Shown in pieces: positions 12,701 to 24,700 of a DNA stretch of 64,000 nucleotides. Position numbers and translations under genes: made by a program. The stretch comes from Sanderia malayensis. Its lineage: Eukaryota; Cnidaria; Scyphozoa; Semaeostomeae; Pelagiidae. The notes under the pieces are model-generated. The model saw nothing but the letters and a program-made list of their open reading frames with translations, did no database searches and was not told the DNA's origin. The DNA lies in NCBI GenBank assembly GCA_013076295.1, contig RQOL01000374.1, positions 4,826,743 through 4,890,742 of the forward strand, in the 5' to 3' direction. Position 1 is the stretch's first letter. Every line of letters starts with the position of its first letter.

Positions 12701-14757
12701 ATAAAACTTTCAAGACGCTGAACAAATAACCAATCAGTTAAATGAGGATTTTCTATAACATTTTGCCGTCGCTCTTGTGACTTAAGCATCAATGGATCTT
12801 TTCCAAACAATCCATGTAATTCTGGCCAGTGCATGTCAGCAGATGAAAAAGTAAAAAATATGGTTGCAGCTCCCTTTTTTGATACAATAGTGTTAAGGTC
12901 TTCTTTCTGTTTTTGCCAATAGGCATTAGATCCTAAGATGTTAGCAGTATATCTAGAAATTTTGTGCTTCACCTGTTCTACATTGATAGATTTTTCTGAA
13001 TCATCCAGATCTCTGCAACAAATAACAACATCTCCTGGGTTTTGCTTTAGATAAATACCAGTTTGTTGCAAGCCTCTTTTCCTTTGTATCATATTCAAAG
13101 CCCAATATGAAAATCTTGGGTGACTTGAAAATCTGTACTTGAACTGATCATCAACATTATCAGCAAATTTTATCAAGTGTTTTACTTTCTGTGCAAATGA
13201 TACATCTCTATAAATTGATGGATTAGTTGGATCACCCTTGGTATCAGGAAATAGAGTTGGGAATGCCATGGATGCAAGAAATGGAGTGGTATACTCATTC
13301 AATGGTTCATTTTCAGCACTTGGCCAATCCATGCTACCAAGAATATTTGACAGTTGCATGTCAATAGCATCAACTTCTCGCAATTGTTTTTCAGGAGTAA
13401 TGAAAAAACTTGACACTTCAGTGTGCCTGTCATAAACTTTCTCATCATCAGGAATGTCTGCATCATGTTCAAAATTATCAATTTTGTAATCTGTTTCAAT
13501 TTCTTTGAAGTCATCTGGTACACCAGCCAATGGAAGTGACTCAACTGAATTATAGTTTATGGTCACATCACTATACAAGGGGTTATTGTTAATCAACCAT
13601 GTTAGTGCAGATAAAACAACTTCTCTTCTGACAAGCAAACTTTTTGCATCTGTATTGTTGCCTTTAATTTTAACAACTATTAGACTTAAATCCTTTGGAA
13701 AGCGTGGTAATGATCTTGCAACTTCAGAAACATTTTGTGGAAAATTAATGCAATGCCCAGAATATCCTCTTTGGCCACCTGGTTTTATATAAATATTTAT
13801 TATTGGCAATGATTTTGCAATCAGCATTTCTTCAGTCTGTGTAAGTCCCTGTAACTCTGTTGGCACTTTTGAAGGGATCATATCATTTTTCAAAGAAAAT
13901 AGTTTTGGACATTTCCTGTCTTGTTTACAACGTGAACAAATGAAGCTATTTCTTGTTTGATGTGCAATGTTGCTTGGCCATGCTTCTCCGCATATACCGC
14001 ATTGAAAAATCTTATACTGCAAACTTTTTTGAAAATTTTTCAAATTCTGAGACACTGATATATGTGTATGGTTTTCATTCTTTTCTTCAAATAACACAGA
14101 ATCTGAGTTCTGCACTGACTCCTTCACCTTTTTGTTCTTTTCTGCATATCCAAGTTTACGTTTCAATTTAACAAGGTCCTTTTTATTTTCTGTTGCTTTT
14201 AGCTTTTCCTTCAAGTATTTTACTCTGTGATTTGGACCTGGTAGCCCTGACATAACATTAATTTGCATTGTTGATAAATAATGTATCTCTGGAATAAAAC
14301 CCAGAAAGACAACATGTTCTCTGTTTTCACTAACTGGATATATAATGATTGGTTGTGATGATGATGTAAAGGCATGGATGATAAATATCACAACTGATAG
14401 TGAATTTGAAACTGCTTGAACAATTATGTTATCTGCCCATGTTCCTGCAGTGGACATTTGACCTAAATATGTTTCCCAGTGATAACCTAGTGCTGTAACA
14501 TTTTCAAAGTAAACTTCAGGATTCTCACTCATATGAGTGATACCTAGCAGTCTTACCCTGCTATGTAAGTCAGGTGTATCAAAATACTGGTGTGAAAAAG
14601 CCCTAAAAAAGCAATCACCAGTACCACCAACATCAATAGGAACCAAACCAAACTGGTGTAATCTCTGAGAAAGAAGACCCTGACTATCTTGAGCAGACAT
14701 CACTCCAAACAATGTAATTTTCAAAGACTCAAATGAGAAGGTTTCTTGCAAATACAA
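9724..14757 (-). CDS. Helitron-1 OTU-Rep-helicase protein, intact
   Basis: This is a single 1677-codon ORF with no interruption. Met20 (MSAQDSQG) is a good alternative start because the OTU domain follows it. Residues 35-165: OTU-type cysteine protease with [10 protein letters not shown] (Asp48, Cys49) and a late His (about 159, EIHYLS). About 250-285: cysteine pairs CGIC and CSRC. About 480-920: Helitron Rep, with HUH motif GSIHCHG (His712, His714) and the two-tyrosine motif [10 protein letters not shown] (Tyr906, Tyr910). About 1205-1640: Pif1-like SF1 helicase with Walker [10 protein letters not shown] (Lys1252), Walker [30 protein letters not shown] and [10 protein letters not shown]. Rep nicks and joins DNA ends and the helicase unwinds. 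All catalytic motifs are present, so this looks like a potentially active element. The OTU role in Helitrons is unknown. Confidence 0.95.
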   Translation of the reverse strand: MYLQETFSFESLKITLFGVMSAQDSQGLLSQRLHQFGLVPIDVGGTGDCFFRAFSHQYFDTPDLHSRVRLLGITHMSENPEVYFENVTALGYHWETYLGQMSTAGTWADNIIVQAVSNSLSVVIFIIHAFTSSSQPIIIYPVSENREHVVFLGFIPEIHYLSTMQINVMSGLPGPNHRVKYLKEKLKATENKKDLVKLKRKLGYAEKNKKVKESVQNSDSVLFEEKNENHTHISVSQNLKNFQKSLQYKIFQCGICGEAWPSNIAHQTRNSFICSRCKQDRKCPKLFSLKNDMIPSKVPTELQGLTQTEEMLIAKSLPIINIYIKPGGQRGYSGHCINFPQNVSEVARSLPRFPKDLSLIVVKIKGNNTDAKSLLVRREVVLSALTWLINNNPLYSDVTINYNSVESLPLAGVPDDFKEIETDYKIDNFEHDADIPDDEKVYDRHTEVSSFFITPEKQLREVDAIDMQLSNILGSMDWPSAENEPLNEYTTPFLASMAFPTLFPDTKGDPTNPSIYRDVSFAQKVKHLIKFADNVDDQFKYRFSSHPRFSYWALNMIQRKRGLQQTGIYLKQNPGDVVICCRDLDDSEKSINVEQVKHKISRYTANILGSNAYWQKQKEDLNTIVSKKGAATIFFTFSSADMHWPELHGLFGKDPLMLKSQERRQNVIENPHLTDWLFVQRLESFIKHWLYETLDAEWHWYRYEYQARGSIHCHGIAKLKNDPGLCDLSQSALQGYKVQNKNEDTFQPQDAQIIENGKAASMIICSYVDWLLSTINPDPPTDGNWIKPKYHPCQHSLMETNPHQDLVNLINTVQRHTHCSARYCLKQTNSGTVKCRFNFPRPLCNETHLQFEKIHSKNSTNEEYKITVVTKRNDTRINNYQPLQLQGWRANCDIQVILSFRDCVEYITKYAAKGEPRSNAVKEAFNAVMKAGVNADSYGTTLKKMVMKTLGRRDFSAQETMHHLLSLKLVSSSFKVNLINLNGSRKIRRNITNQNEEITCKSLLDYYACRHQLRDENDTDELLTMNFDNFASRLKISGNKLVKQDKFVIPKFYPKYSSNPDGGKYPMYCKYQLIRYKPWLNTIEDAWNNAPEQDDTFVQQWIHFLNTEYAKANVKDWSEEIEIIEHQLLQEYSQHDSHSSDEVCDTHEQEDWMQISKLVHTDNSNLKQNCQVWSQDYTNYTQQQIGEMPNWIPQHRHHSLALQQWNAAVDISLFTSMQKIAYEVIKTHSLQSVGENHESLKMIINGEAGTGKSFLINAIRNLLENKCCVTATTGKAAHNINGITIHSLLKLPIRKQQSKSLTGQSLLLLQEKFRTVSYIIIDEYSMLGQRTLAWIDKRCRQATGKLDTVFGGISMILVGDPAQLPPVFDRPLYHSFPNDPIQEQGFCAYSLFDQVVKLDENMRLNDVPGEDKKFLNLLQSLRKGNCSEEEWRLLLARQPSQVSNLSDFKYSTRLFFKNESVADFNYKCLKELNQPIAFINAKHSSDEERGIPADEMSGLQPTVCIAKGARVMLTMNLWTDAGLCNGATGTVTDIIFATSQEPPLLPLAVVVCFDNYQGPSISSLPKCVPISPVTVSQICHYGHHERQQLPLKLAWAITIHKSQGLTLEKAWIDIGPSEAVAGITYVALSRVRALSSCVIEPMSFERLQGIGKSSCLKFRIQEEERLELIAQKCFNLI

Positions 14758-15383
14758 GAAATAAACATAGTGGTTAATACCACTTATTTAAAATTTGTAG
14801 CAATCAGCAATAAGAAACATATTATAAAGCAATTAGCAAGAATGATAATGCGTGCAATGCTGCTACAACTGGTATTTTTGATCATTTGTCAGCGGGTAAA
14901 ATTGATGCTTCTGAGTACATCATTGAAAAAAAGCAACTCACCTTTTTCTCGCAAGTTCTGTTGACACGCCCAAACCACGGTCAGAAGGCACGAAGCAAAG
15001 ACGTGAGCTTTTTCACACGGCAATGATCGAAACTGTGCTCTCTTTGTACAGCGGAACATACCAATGACAAAGGTCAACAAAAGAAAACAAAGAAACTTAT
15101 GCGCGGTCAGCAGACGAAATTTGAACAATGAGATTCCTTGCTGGACCCTTTTAGTTGAGCTCGCTCCTCCGTCGCGCGCAATAAAACAGAAAGACTAACA
15201 CAACTCAAAAAAATACGACAATAAACTTTGTGTAAAGAATGCTATTACTGTGAAACAACACAATTAATACTTTTTAGAGGTCACTGTTAATTAATACAAA
15301 AAATAGGCGGAAAATTCAATAGCAAATTGTTTATAGATATAACAGAGTTCATAACAAATATCAATGATGGTTTGCCCCAAAAA

Positions 15384-17359
15384 TTATGGATTCTTTGTAA
15401 ATCTTGACGAGCGAGAACGTGGACCACTTGGCTCGTTCATACGCTTAAAACACCTAGCATAAGAGTGATTAGTGGCAAAGCAATAGGAACAGTGACGTCT
15501 TTGCAAAGGGCAGGTTGGTGATACGGGTGGTGAGAGTAAGGAGGATGGGGGTTGCCCTGTAAAAGAACCAGAGGGGGGAGGAGCATAAGAAGGATACCCG
15601 CCTGGCAAACTAAGATAAGGAGGGGGGTTAGTGTTAAAATGGCCGGAATTGTTAAAATTTTTATCAACCTTTCCTATTGCCTGGACCACTTTTTTATAGT
15701 CTTTATCACCAAAGAGGGCGAGAACATTATCCCAGAACTGTTCGACCGGATGGCCAATCTTTTCCGAGCATGGACGGTGGTGAAATAGTCTGCCTTCCGG
15801 TGCTGATGTTCCCTGGCTACGATTTTTAGTCGTTCAGCTTTTTCAAGTCCCAGGTATTTGTGAAAATCTGGTGAATGTTGTAGGGCATACTGCACAATTT
15901 CTTTAGTGGTATTTTCCACAGATGGCTGACGCAAGCTTTGGTGCGCTTCCAAGCGCTTTAACAGGCCATCAACATTGTTTTGAGGCTAAGAACGGAAAAT
16001 AACTGAGATAAAGTGCTGGTTATGCCCATGTCACAAAACACAATAGCTCTAGTCAGTGAAAACGCACAAGGTCATTTAGTATCATCCGTCAAGTGCAATC
16101 CACAATCGGTAAGGTTATAGGTCACTACCGTGTAATATATAAAAAAATCCATGAATGCCTCTACGTCACCTGCAGGCCATAAGGACAATGTAGTGTAGGA
16201 TAACAATAAATTCATAAAGTTATTATAGGGCTTCTTTAAGCCACATGGTTTAAATTACAGTTCAATGCAGTGCCACATATCAACAAAGTCATTAATCATT
16301 AATCAAGCCAGATGGTTAAAATTACAGTTCAATGCAGTGCCACATATCAACAAAGTCATTAATTATTGTAGGTCATCTGCAAGCCACATTGTTAAAATTA
16401 CAGGTCAATGCACTGCCACCTATCCACAATTTCATAAAGTATTATAGGTCATCTGCAAACCACAGGTTAAAATTACAAGTCAATTTAGTGCCACATATCC
16501 ACAAATTCATAAATTATTATAAGTCATCTGCAAGCCACAAATTTTTAAGTTATAGAGCAATGCCGTGCCGGCAACAGATTATAAAACAATGACAGGGCAG
16601 CTGCAAGCCGCAATTGTTAAGGTTACAGGTTAAAATCGGGTCAAGATAACAGTAGGACGGAGGAGTATAGCAAAACTCACAAATGAAATATTATAGGCCC
16701 ACAATAAATTACCTAACCTTTCTTGCTGTGCTAGAAAATTGGGGATTACTAGACAGAAACAGAAGAGGCCTTTTTAGGAAAAAGGTGCAGGCCGCCCTAT
16801 CCTATCTTAAAATGTAAAGTGTGTAAGGTCGGATAGTAGAAACGATTGTAACAAGCAGGATTAAAAAAGGGGCAACCAACGCAAGTTAAAAATGCCATAA
16901 CCTAGCCTAGAGTTCCTGAATTGAGAATAAAAAACCTGACCTAAGGGGACAATTAAAAACATAGGCGTGGGAATGTGATGAGCTAATATGGCAAATATGA
17001 CGAATTTCTCTGGAAAACAGGAAGACTTTCTATGGAAAACAGGAAGACTTGCCTGAATAGACCTAATTCGATAAAATTATCTGAGAAGGGAAAAAACACG
17101 CAGCCCGTACGAACATAGAAGAGAAACACAAGAAACACGAAAATATAACCAAAGGTATAACCAAAACCACGTATTTAATGGTATTCACCCGCTGCTCAAC
17201 AGGATTTTCGGGGCAAGGAGCATCACATGGTGATTGGTCGATTGGAGCTGCTGGAACAGCGGGAGCAGGTTCACCTACGGCTACAGGTGCTACATTTTCC
17301 AAAGCGGCCTGGAGGGAATTTTCACACACGGAAGCTGGAACTTGATGGTTTGCAGACAT
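15384..17359 (-). pseudogene. Possible two-exon zinc-knuckle gag-like gene with one frameshift
   Basis: Exon 1 (17359-17189, 57 codons) starts MSANHQVPASV and is Pro/Ala-rich. It ends at a plausible donor (GCGG then GTGAAT). Exon 2 begins after TTCCGTTCTTAG at 15985 in the same phase (PQNNVDGLLKRLEAHQS) and runs to a stop at 15384. Near 15775 the frame must change to continue into EKIGHPVEQFWDNVLALFG. The C-terminal part is Pro/Gly/Tyr-rich, with a CCHC knuckle (CSYCFATNHSYARC, C-x2-C-x4-H-x4-C) and a basic tail. This architecture fits a retroelement nucleocapsid-type protein or a domesticated derivative. I cannot name the family. The 1.2 kb intron holds a tandem repeat. The frameshift could be real decay or a sequence error. 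Confidence 0.45.
16200..16640. repeat. Tandem repeat, about six units of roughly 60-70 bp
   Basis: The pattern TTAAAATTACAG-TCAATGCAGTGCCACATATC-ACAAA-TCATAAATTATTATAGGTCATCTGCAAGCCACA repeats with substitutions and small indels. It lies in the putative intron of the zinc-knuckle gene. Unit length varies, so it is an ageing minisatellite. Confidence 0.8.
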
Positions 17360-17389
17360 TTTCTTCTTGAAATGTTACGTCAAAAGCTT

Positions 17390-18560
17390 GGTAGCGACAA
17401 TTTAAAATTCTCTTTATCTGGAGTTCTCAACGCACTGTTGCTAGTTGCTGAAGAAGGGCTGTTATTCGGCGAGTGTCTCGTTATATACTGCCAAATTCCC
17501 CTGAGGGTTATGGAAGCAACTCCCCGAGCTCCCTAATGGTCCTTTAGGGGCGCATATCTTACCTTCCAGGTTATATCCTTTGAATACTTTCTAGGTTACA
17601 GCAATGCCAATTCATTGCTTATAATTTGTATAAGTTTATCAAGAGTTTGTATTTAGCATTTTTTTCTCCTATACAAATTAAAATTTGTAATTTGATTATT
17701 TATTTTCTAAAAACTTGCTACTTTCTCTTCAGTCTTGATGATCCTCTCTAGCTGGGACGAAACGCAAATCTCGCTTGTTGCGCAGTAAACCCTGACAGCT
17801 GCAAGCAAATATTTTAAGGTGCTAGTGAAAGGAAACCTGGCTGTGACTTTCAGGTACCCAATAGTTGCGTAGGTGCGAGTACTAGGGTGTTTTCCAGCCT
17901 GGGATTTGTACAAAGTTCTATACTTCTTGCAATAATATTTAATGATATTTCCTCCTCCATTCTCCATTCATGCTTTAGCCTTTGGCCTAAATGTGTGTGG
18001 GGAAGCTGAGCTCGACTTCCAATAAGTTTGTGTTTGCTGAGTCAGCAAATACGATAAATCGTTTGCAATTGCGCAGTTGTTCTCGGTCCGTTCATTTTCT
18101 CAATAACAACAGAATGACTGCACGCAGGCTAATGACACAAGTATCTCCTCTAGTGGCGAAAATCTTCTACTGCTTTTAGAAAACCTAAAAAGGGAGCTAA
18201 AGGGGATCATGGACTGGCTAAGAAAAATAAACTCAGTGTCACTGTAGCAAAGTGTGAATACATGTTTGTTGGTAATGACAAACAATTAGGTAAAATCTCT
18301 GGAATTAGCGTGTTTGAGGAACAAAAATGCTAAAGTAAACGGTAATGTTAGCGGGTAATGTTATAGTTTCAGTGACCGTTTTACTTAAACTGTGTCAAGC
18401 ATCACTCAAGATGAGAACACAAGCAATGGTGCAAATAAATATGAGAGGTCTATTGTTTTTACAATTAAGCATGTTGCAAATTTTAACTGCTACATTTTGG
18501 AAGAAATTTCAATATTTTTATATCTGAAAAATTCCCTTCGGAGCATTTTTCTAGTATTAA
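17390..18560. other. Mostly featureless; one unassigned minus ORF at 17707-17967
   Basis: The 86-codon minus ORF (MENGGGNIIKYYCKKYRTLY) has protein-like composition, with LKYLLAAVRVYCATSEI, but I recognise no family and see no partner exons. The rest is AT-rich without tandem or inverted structure that I could see. Confidence 0.3.
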
Positions 18561-18569
18561 AATTCAGCA

Positions 18570-18765
18570 ATGGCCAATGTAAATGAAGGTATTGATGCTG
18601 CATCATATCATTTAGATGTGACAGATTATGAGGAGGTTGTTGTTTTGCAAGGGGTGAACAGGCTGAGAAATTTGGCTATTCTATAATGGCAATATGAGCA
18701 TTTCAATTTGGATAGAATAACGGATGATGAATGCAAAGCAGAATTCAAATTCGAAAAACAAATAT
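18570..18765 (+). pseudogene. PIF/Harbinger-like transposase N-terminal fragment
   Basis: The reading frame starts MANVNEGIDAASYH and, after one stop (LAIL then stop), continues FNLDRITDDECKAEFKFEK. The D-x-E/D-C-x-A-x-F-x-F pattern is what I recall from N-termini of animal Harbinger (HARBI1-like) transposases. It ends abruptly before the LINE tail, with a short duplicated AAAGTGAGTACAACAGAG segment in between. It could be a piece of the same family as the Harbinger copies at 21.7-29 kb. Confidence 0.4.
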
Positions 18766-18906
18766 ATTTAATAAAATCTAATAAAAAGAAAGTGAGTACA
18801 ACAGAGTTCTTGTCAAATCTAATAAAATGAAAGTGAGTACAACAGAGGCCTTGTCATCATCATCATCAGGAACGCTGTGAGTTGCTCGCACCGTCTGATG
18901 TAGATG

Positions 18907-18950
18907 GTTGCGACATGGTTGCGACATGGTTGCGACATGGTTGCGACATG
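18907..18950. repeat. 11-bp tandem repeat, four copies
   Basis: GTTGCGACATG occurs four times head to tail. On the minus strand it falls at the far C-terminal end of the LINE reading frame. The adjoining TCATCATCATCA run (18854-18868) is probably the LINE's microsatellite tail. Confidence 0.85.
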
Positions 18951-19409
18951 GCAAGCCTAATCAGAGATTGCCAATGTTTTCTGTTACTGGCTATTTCTTC
19001 TAGATGTTCAATGTTTCCTTTTGTTAAAGCACCTTCACCATCTTTATTATTTTTCCATCACCATTTAGTTCTATATTGAGCCATTTAATATCTTCCTCCA
19101 TTTGTTTTTTCCATGTTTTTATTGGTCTTCCTTTTGGTTTTTTTTTACTTTTCTCGACGCTTCATGCAAGGCTTGTTTTGCTGGTGTTTCTGGATTGAGA
19201 CAAAGAGGTGTCCAGTCCATCTCAGTCTTTTTTCTTTGATGATCTCAGTCCATGCTCTCTGCTTTGTGATTTTATACAATTTCTTGTTTGATATTTTCTT
19301 TGGCCAGCATATGCCCAGTGCCCTTGTCAGCATCTTTCTTTGTGTGACATCAGTTCCATTTTCCTTCTCTTTTGTGAGAGTCCATAACTCACTATTATCC
19401 ATGTATACT

Positions 19410-20305
19410 AACCGGGGGCGATTGCATTCGCTCGCTTCCCGGAAGGGGGCAAGTGAAAAAACTTAACTTGGTCGCCGCACTTCTTGCGCTGCATTCGCTT
19501 ACGCTCATGCCCCTTTCAACCCCACTTACAATGGGTTAGCTCGCTACGCTCGCCTGTGGTTGGCACACTTCGTGCGCTGCATTCGCTTACACTCATGCCC
19601 CTTTTGACTCCACTTACAATGGGATAGCTCGCTGCGCTCGCCTGTCTATCCATTATCCAGAAACATTGCTGATAGGGCTGCATTCGCTAACGCTCATGCC
19701 CTTTCGACCACATTTACAATGGGTTAGCTCGCTACGCTCACCTGTCTATTTATTATCCAGAAACATTGACTGATGGGTGCCTCATGCCTCTGCCTTCTCC
19801 TCTTACACTGCTTGGCTCGCTCCGCTCGCCTGATAATCCCTGATAAAACTGTGGGCTTGTTTACATTAAGCCTAAGCATCACAACTGTTCTCGTGAAGTC
19901 GCAAAAGAGCCAGTCAACTTGCCGCAAAAGGCGAAACGGGTCACATGAACAGCAAATACGTGGTTCAAAAATGGAATTCGCAACGCGAATTTGGAATTTA
20001 CGCCACCGTAAACTGTAGTTTTTTCGTGATAGCCAATTAGGCGACCTTTAACGAAGAATTTCCTAACCTTTTAGTCGAAACTGTAAGCTCTCATATAGAT
20101 AACTTTCTGGTTCAGCCGGCAAGGAACAGCTCACTTTAAAATAGGGCAGATTAAGGGCCTCACAAAAAAGCCTTTATGGATACCTCGTTCGCCGTTTCGG
20201 CCCATTGTTTTGAGGCGTTCGACCTATTGTTTCGGGTCGAATCTATTGTTTTTGGCAAGGAAAGTGCGTCATCATGTGACTCCGTAGAATATATATATTA
20301 GATGG
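19410..20305. repeat. Dispersed repeat family, copy 2, inside a LINE
   Basis: It has the same block order and orientation as copy 1 at 1-1275: a GC-rich head with CTTCGTGCGCTGCATTCGC subrepeats (19430-19850), then TCACATGAACAGC and CGTAGTTTTTTCGTGATAGC (about 19890-20040), then TTTTGGCAAGGAAAGTGCGTC (20165-20300). LINE coding sequence on both sides shows that it is an insertion, which helps define its limits. No clear terminal repeats or target duplication were found. Confidence 0.8.
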
Positions 20306-21759
20306 GGGTAGCATATGCATTAATGATCCTCATTTTGTATGTACCTTGGTCTTCTTGTTTTCAATTATTTTCTTTTTCTCATTATAGATGTTAATGCTAG
20401 CGCTCTTCTTCTCCCCATATCTTTTCCTGTGTCAATGCTACTTCTACTACATTCTTCATCATGGCCTCTTAAATTTCTTAAATATCTTGTTTTCAGTTTT
20501 AGTGGTATTGTCTGTTGTACCTTTTCTACTGCAGAAGTATCATTATTTACCCATTAAATGTCTGCATGTTTCGGATCAACTGTCACATTCATGTTTGTTG
20601 TTTTAGCATATGCATCATCCATTAGTGCAAGTTTACATTTTGGTGCAGCATAGGTATCCTCTAGACTGATTGGATCAGCGCCCCTTCTTGCTTTTAAAGC
20701 TTGTGACAGGTAGAGAATGAAGAGAACTGGACTAAGACGGTCACCTTGTGGCACTGCAATAGTGGTTTTGATGGTCTCTGGGCTATATGACTTGCCTACT
20801 CTTACTGTCAACTCTACATTTTCTACCAACAATTTAAGCATATGCAATTCATCATGATCCAAAATCTCTTCAAGGTCTGAGAAGAGTGTTTTCCTGTCTA
20901 CAGTGTCAAAGGCCTTGCTCATGTCAAGCATGATAATTTGTATTTCATAGTCATTAGATGTTACTGCCTTTTCTGCCAATACTTTCATTGTGTAAACTTG
21001 TTCTGTAGTGCTACACCACCTTGGTATGCTGCCTGTGATATGCTATGCTCATGCAAATGGCCAGTATTTTCCTAATTATGAATAATAATATTATCTGTTT
21101 TAGATTTTCTTGTGGACCTTGGACTTTGCGTCGTTTCTGAAGGGGGATTAGTATTCCTTCTTTTACTTCTCTTGGATGTTTACCAATCCTTGCTGCTTCA
21201 GTTAGTGCATTTGCTATTTCTGTATGTACTTCATGTGGAGCATATTTGATCAACTCTGGCTGCAGATTGTCTTTTTCAGCACTCTTGTTGTTCTTCAAGC
21301 TGTTAGCCGCTTTTTCATCTCTTCTCTACTGAAAGGTATTTTCATCTCATGTCGCTCTATGTTCTTGATTTGTTCTACATTGTCAGGTGCAAACATCTGT
21401 TAAAGGTGTTTCACGATTAATTCAGCATGTTTGCCTTTTCTGTTACCATGCCTTCATCACTGTTGACTAGGAGCTTTTTCTTTGGTTTTGTGCTTTGTAT
21501 TTGCTTTATCATTTTGAACATTTTGTTTCAGCCATTTTTGCTGTTCTCAATTTCTTCAATTTTTTCCTATAGTTCTTTTCTTATTCCTCTTCAATCAGTG
21601 TATGTATTTTATTTACCAGGTTGTTTCCTTCGTTCCATAATTCTCTTCGAATTTTCTTTTCTTTTCTTTTGTGTTGTTTATTACATGTCTCAGATTTTTC
21701 TGCTATGTGGAGAAAAATCTGAAAAGGCCTTGTGTTGTTTATTAAAAAGGGTCGCTCAT

Positions 21760-24700
21760 CAGGGGCGGCGCTGACGGGTATTCAAGGTATTCAGTGAATA
21801 CCTATTTTTTTCAAAAATTAAAATTATAAAAACCTTATTTTTTAGAATTAGTATTGAGTAATTTCCTTGTTTCTCTCGATTTTCCTCCCCAACGTAACAC
21901 ACCAATGATATTTGCTCAGTGCTTTGCTTCAACAATTTTATTCACAGTTGTTAATCCGGTGATGAATTCTTTCTTTTGTGAACGTCATTGCTATTGAATA
22001 GTTACATGCTATTCACGGCTGTTGTGTCAAGTTCTGTCAAGGTCAAGGTATTCACGGCCCGTTCTTAATACCAAAGCTTTGTTTCCTCCACCTTATGTGA
22101 CGTCAATTGCTATTGTGTTTTTCCTTCAAACAACCAACTCAAAAGCGGAATGTATTCAGTTTTCATCTTGAATACCTTGAGCCGTTCGTACTGTATTTGA
22201 ACTGACAAGTTGCCGAGTTGCCCATGGACCGCATGCTTGGAAGAGAGTACCGTTTGGGAGTATCTGACATCTTTTCACTCAGATTTGCGCAAGGAAATCG
22301 TTTGAGTCAGGAGCAACACTTGAGTTTTAAAAAAAATGGAAGACCGACACAAAGAATAAAATATAAAGGTAGAACCAGCGAATCCGTATACGATGGTTTT
22401 TCTTGGATGTGTGGAGGTGACAGTGACGAAGGAAAAGCAACATATTTCTGCTGGCCTTGTTTAGTAATGGGAGATATATCAACGGTAATTTAACATTTTA
22501 AATCTTTTTTGATATATTTATTTCGGATTAGTTTAAATGGAATCCGCTTTCTGTGGATTTCCATGTTCACTGAATTAGTTTTATTGCAGAACAAATTGTA
22601 CAGTCATCATCCAAAAATCATTGATACTATAAAACATACAAAAACTCATTTTTATTACTGTGATCCAAGTTAAATTAAGAAGCCATAAACCAGAAGCTGT
22701 GACACATAATAGAGGTCGTGATATTCGGAATGAATTCTCAATACCTTGCGGCTTTACGAGACGGCTCAAAGCCGCTATTAACGTTTTCTTTGAGTCGGAC
22801 TCTAGCCTTATTTTTTGCCTACTAATATTGGGCCTGTGGCCCCCAGTCATTGAAAGCACGCTATGATAATTTCCCCTTTGAGATACACGTCTTTCTGCCG
22901 GTTTATAAGAATTGGCTATAGTACTTGGATGGTAAAAAATTTAAGGAACTCTGCAAATTTAAGAAATCACCCCAAAAAGACAGCCTAGTAAGTTTTGATT
23001 TTGATCTGCATGAACTTTGTCGCGACACGTCAAAACAATAGGCAATTTTAGTCCCGAAAATAAGAAACCGATTAGGAAACTTTTAGTACTAAAATGCCAA
23101 AATGTTCATGATTAAGAAACGTGTAGACTAGACGCCCAACCAAGTTTGTTATAAAAAAGCGTGTAAATGCTCATTAAAGTTTCCTGCTAAGTTTAAAATG
23201 ATGAAAATACATGAAAAACCTCTGTACATGGAGAAATATGAGGCTCCATAAAAAACTACGTACTAACTTGTTCCAATTCAATTTACAGGTGAAAATTTCC
23301 TTTGTGCAGAAAAGTGGTTACACATCTGCAGGTTCAAATCTTTGGAACCTTGCTTGCAGACATCAATCTTCAAAGACACACATAACAAACCACACTGCAT
23401 ATCAGCTTTTGGGAAACACTGATGTTGCTTGCGCCTTGACGAAGCCAGACGAAAAGAGGTTGCGAAATGTAACCACAAGTTTCGCGGTACGCAAAAATGC
23501 TAAACCATAATATCAATGCTGCAGTTTTTTTGTCGGCACAAGGACTTGCCTTCAGAGGGCATGACGAATCAACGTTCACATCTAACAGGGGCAACTTTCT
23601 GCAGCTTTTGGACCTACTTGGCAGTTACAGTCATGATTTGCGAGATTTCCTTGACAAAGAATGGATAACATATACATCACACGAGCCCCAGAATGAATTA
23701 ATAGATTGTATCGCTGAAGAGGTTCGTGAGGAAATCCAAAAAAGAGTTCACAGCTCACAATTTGTTGGGGTTATGATGGACGACACCAGTGACTGTAGCA
23801 ATGTTGAGCAATTTGCAGTTTCTGTACGAATTGTTTATAATGGTGAAGTGCAAGAACATCTACTGGGACTGATTGACACGTCTGATGACCAATCTGCTGA
23901 TGGTCTTGCGAAAATACTCCTGGAAACTCTCCATAAATACCATGGAACTCCAGAAGTAAGCAAGCAAAAATTAGTGGGTCAGTCCTACGACGGAGCGGCA
24001 ACAATGAGTGGTGAGCTCAATGTTGTGCAATGCCAAATACAGCGTCAATTCCCATTTGCATACTATAACCATTGTGTGGCCCACAGAATGTCATTGTGTG
24101 CATCCCGCTCTGCCAACAACATCCCATGAGTTGCAACATTTTTTGGAACTGCGGACAAGCTAATTACCTTTTTCAGGAGTAGCCCAAAACGCACAAGACA
24201 CCTTGGCTACAATTAACCAAAACCAGGCGACACTCGCTGGCTTTCCCGGGATACGGCCATAAGTGTAATTGATACGCATTATGAAACTATTGGCACAGTT
24301 TTATATGAAATTGCAAACAACTCCAGCGAGAAATCAGACACTCAAAACCTGGCTCGCAGTCTTGGAATGAACATCCAGAAAGTAGAATTTTTCTTGCTGA
24401 AATTGTACAGAAAGATATTCGAACATTGTACACCAATTATAAGCATGATGCAGAAATCAACCTTAGATGCTGTAATGGTTGCTTCAATACTGGGGGATTT
24501 GAAAGCAGTTTTGGCAAATTTTAATTTTAATCAGATTTGGGGTGATACGTTACTTGCCGATCCAGCATTTCCAGTAATATGCAAAAGAAGTGGGTGGAGA
24601 AATATGGAGCAGCGAAGCGATGGCATGAAGGAAAGTTGAAAGCAGTCATTGATTAACCTTGGGAGCCAGATAACGAATATGTTTGGTGATCAGCTGTCAT

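Larger units (their letters stand above)
8509..14757 (-). mobile_element. Helitron-1, coding span (ends not located)
   Basis: Two same-strand ORFs (OTU-Rep-helicase, then RPA-like) define an autonomous-looking Helitron. True termini (5' TC, 3' hairpin plus CTRR, inserted between A and T) should lie within about 1 kb outside these coordinates. I could not recognise them by eye, so only the coding span is given. Both ORFs are open, unlike nearly every other element here. Confidence 0.85.
18853..21700 (-). pseudogene. LINE (APE-type non-LTR) ORF2 remnant, split by dispersed repeat copy 2
   Basis: Minus-strand pieces in order: a Lys/Glu-rich linker (21640-21430), the reverse-transcriptase N-terminal part (21298-21011, NNKSAEKDNLQPELIKYAP), the RT core (20988-20554) with LDMSKAFDTVDR (motif A) and AVPQGDRLSPVLFILYL (motif B), then after a gap the typical C-terminal block (19402-19145) WTLTKEK, RALGICWPKKISN and WTEIIKEKRLRWTGHL. 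The catalytic YADD-type box is degraded to LMDDAYAK. Stops and frameshifts are frequent. The dispersed repeat at 19410-20305 lies inside it, and part of the RT-to-C-terminus span is missing. The 3' end appears to be a short TGA microsatellite. Confidence 0.85.

Noticed and set aside
7500..15380. Helitron-1 terminal hairpin/CTRR and TC ends
   Set aside because: I looked on the minus strand below 8508 and above 14757 but found no hairpin followed by CTRR that I could defend.
19113..19466. 117-codon hydrophobic plus ORF
   Set aside because: It is antisense to the LINE C-terminal region and runs into the dispersed repeat.
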